Shown here: piece after piece, positions 22,559-23,068 of the stretch | Position numbering within the stretch: the first letter of the stretch is position 1 | How the letters are laid out: each line of letters begins with the position of its first letter | Source of the DNA: Saccoglossus kowalevskii | Taxonomy: Eukaryota > Hemichordata > Enteropneusta > Harrimaniidae | Direction: 5' to 3' | Assembly: GCF_000003605.2 (NCBI RefSeq) | Contig: NW_003156728.1 | Span: 1 to 23,068 of the forward strand | Length of the DNA stretch: 23,068 nt | The notes under the pieces: generated by a model | Told to the model about the DNA's origin: nothing | What the model saw: only the letters and a program-made list of their open reading frames with translations | Databases searched by the model: none | Position numbers and translations under genes: made by a program

Positions 22559-23068
22559 TGTACTAACAACCATATAACACCCTTGTATGTGTTCACTATG
22601 TACTAACAGCCATATAACACCCTTGTATGTGTTCACTATGTACTAACAGCCACATAACAGCCTTGTATGTGTTCACTATGTACTAACAGCCATATAACAC
22701 CCTTGTATGCGTTCACTATGTACAGCCATATATCATCCTTGTATGTGTTCACTGTGTACTGACAGCCATATAACACCCCTAGCATGTGTTCACTATGTAC
22801 TAATAGCCACATAACACCCTTGTATGTGTTCAATATGTACTAGCTGCCATATAACACCCTTGTATGTGTTCACTCTGTACTAACAGCCACATAACACCCT
22901 TGTATATATCCACTATGTACTAACAGCCATATAACACCCCTGTTTGTGTTCACTATGTACTAACAGCCATAAAACACCTCTTCTATGTGTACACTATGTA
23001 CTAACAGCCACATAACAGCCTTGTATGTGTTCACTATGTACTATAGCCACATATCACCCTTGTATGTG
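22559..23068. repeat. Start of a second 2390-bp HOR unit, cut by window end
   Basis: This is near-identical to 20169-20678, including the 36-bp monomer GTACAGCCATATATC (20330 and 22720), CACCCCTAGCATG, CCTGTTTGTG and CATATCACCC. The one clear difference is at 23041, where CTATAGCC lacks an A present in CTAATAGCC at 20651. The repeat continues beyond the window. Confidence 0.8.

Larger units (their letters stand above)
1..23068. repeat. Satellite array of ~40-bp monomers, head to tail
   Basis: Every part of the window is built from one 40-bp unit in a single orientation. Conserved cores are TTGTATGTG, TTCAC, TATGTACTAACAGCC and ACATAACACC. The array starts and stops inside monomers at the window edges, so its real length is greater than 23 kb and its flanks are unseen. 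The commonest sites of variation are C or T in CACATA/CATATA, AC or AA in TTCACTATG/TTCAATATG, TGTAC or TGCAC, and CTAAC, CTATC, CTAGC or CTGAC after GTA. Frequent length variants are 36 bp (CCTTGTGTTCAC, lacking four bases), 39 bp (TTTTTGTATGTGGCAC) and 41 bp (CACCTCTTCTATGTGTACAC). No unique DNA, transposon, RNA gene or credible protein gene interrupts it. The structure is typical of eukaryotic satellite DNA; the host is not identifiable from the sequence. Confidence 0.97.

Noticed and set aside
5959..22833. Minus-strand 61 to 79 codon frames recurring along the array (5959, 6320, 9749, 10110, 11228, 14335, 19727, 20246, 21559, 22636)
   Set aside because: All end at the same consensus stop (ACATAG on the minus strand) after an identical repeat-derived tail. 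Their recurrence follows HOR copy number, not gene duplication under selection.
1467..22990. The 41-bp CACCTCTTCTATGTGTACAC monomers as separate regulatory elements
   Set aside because: They are ordinary array members with a one-base insertion and a few substitutions, copied along with the HORs. Nothing marks them as functional sites.
1..23068. CRISPR array
   Set aside because: Repeats abut without unique spacers, and variation is spread through the whole unit. There are no cas genes or leader.
1..23068. Telomeric repeats or a CENP-B box
   Set aside because: No short telomere-like G-rich hexamer or heptamer tandem is seen. Nothing resembling the CENP-B core TTCG plus CGGGA pattern is present; TTCGCTATG in the landmark shares only four bases.
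1..23068. Transposon, retroelement or viral sequence, tRNA or rRNA genes
   Set aside because: No reverse transcriptase, transposase or integrase frame, long terminal repeat, target-site duplication, cloverleaf or conserved rRNA block is visible. The 40-bp unit accounts for every stretch I examined.
1..23068. A previously undescribed protein-based system
   Set aside because: There is no coding capacity beyond accidental frames, so such a claim cannot be supported. Only satellite structure is evidenced.

Overview
The whole 23,068-base window is one uninterrupted tandem array of a roughly 40-bp satellite (minisatellite-scale) monomer. I see no unique sequence at either edge, no reverse-oriented monomer and no convincing gene. 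At 40 bp per unit the window holds about 577 monomers; this is length divided by period, not a count. A head-to-tail array this long with layered higher-order repeats suggests a nuclear eukaryotic chromosome, such as a heterochromatic, subtelomeric or pericentromeric satellite block. Nothing here lets me name a species.

The consensus monomer, numbered from the CCC triplet, has CCC at 1-3, TTGTATGTG at 4-12, TTCAC at 13-17, TATGTAC at 18-24 (GTAC 21-24), TACTAAC at 22-28, AGCC at 29-32 and ACATAACA at 33-40. Position 34 alternates between C (CACATA) and T (CATATA). The consensus is about 40% G+C, has 11 C against 5 G on the + strand, and contains no CpG. Typical variants are 36-, 39- and 41-bp monomers with small indels.

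Monomer variants recur in fixed order, so the array is a mosaic of higher-order repeats (HORs). The main blocks are: a 2.3-kb block at 1-2310, copied at 17276-19746 and partly at 3354-4612; an 800-bp repeat around 4780-6020; a related family at 5941-7260, 9731-11050, 11198-12955 and 21422-22539, including a 1118-bp tandem pair at 10081-12316; a 1795-bp tandem pair at 13086-16675; a 520-bp tandem pair at 16881-17920; and a 2390-bp unit at 20169-22558 whose next copy starts at 22559 and runs off the window.

The most distinctive element is a diverged three-monomer landmark (123 bp) present in 12 full copies and 2 copies shortened by 40 bp. Its central monomer has become a near-perfect hairpin with 10-bp arms and a GGAA loop. 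The two shortened copies lack exactly that hairpin monomer. Landmark sequence subtypes follow the HOR families, so the landmark serves as an internal tag of array history.

The open reading frames, up to 89 codons, are accidents of the repeat. A 40-bp unit read in triplets gives a 40-residue protein period, and frames open only where variant monomers lose the TAA or TAG of the consensus. I annotate no coding gene. The interest of this window lies in satellite architecture and possible DNA or RNA structure, not in a protein system.
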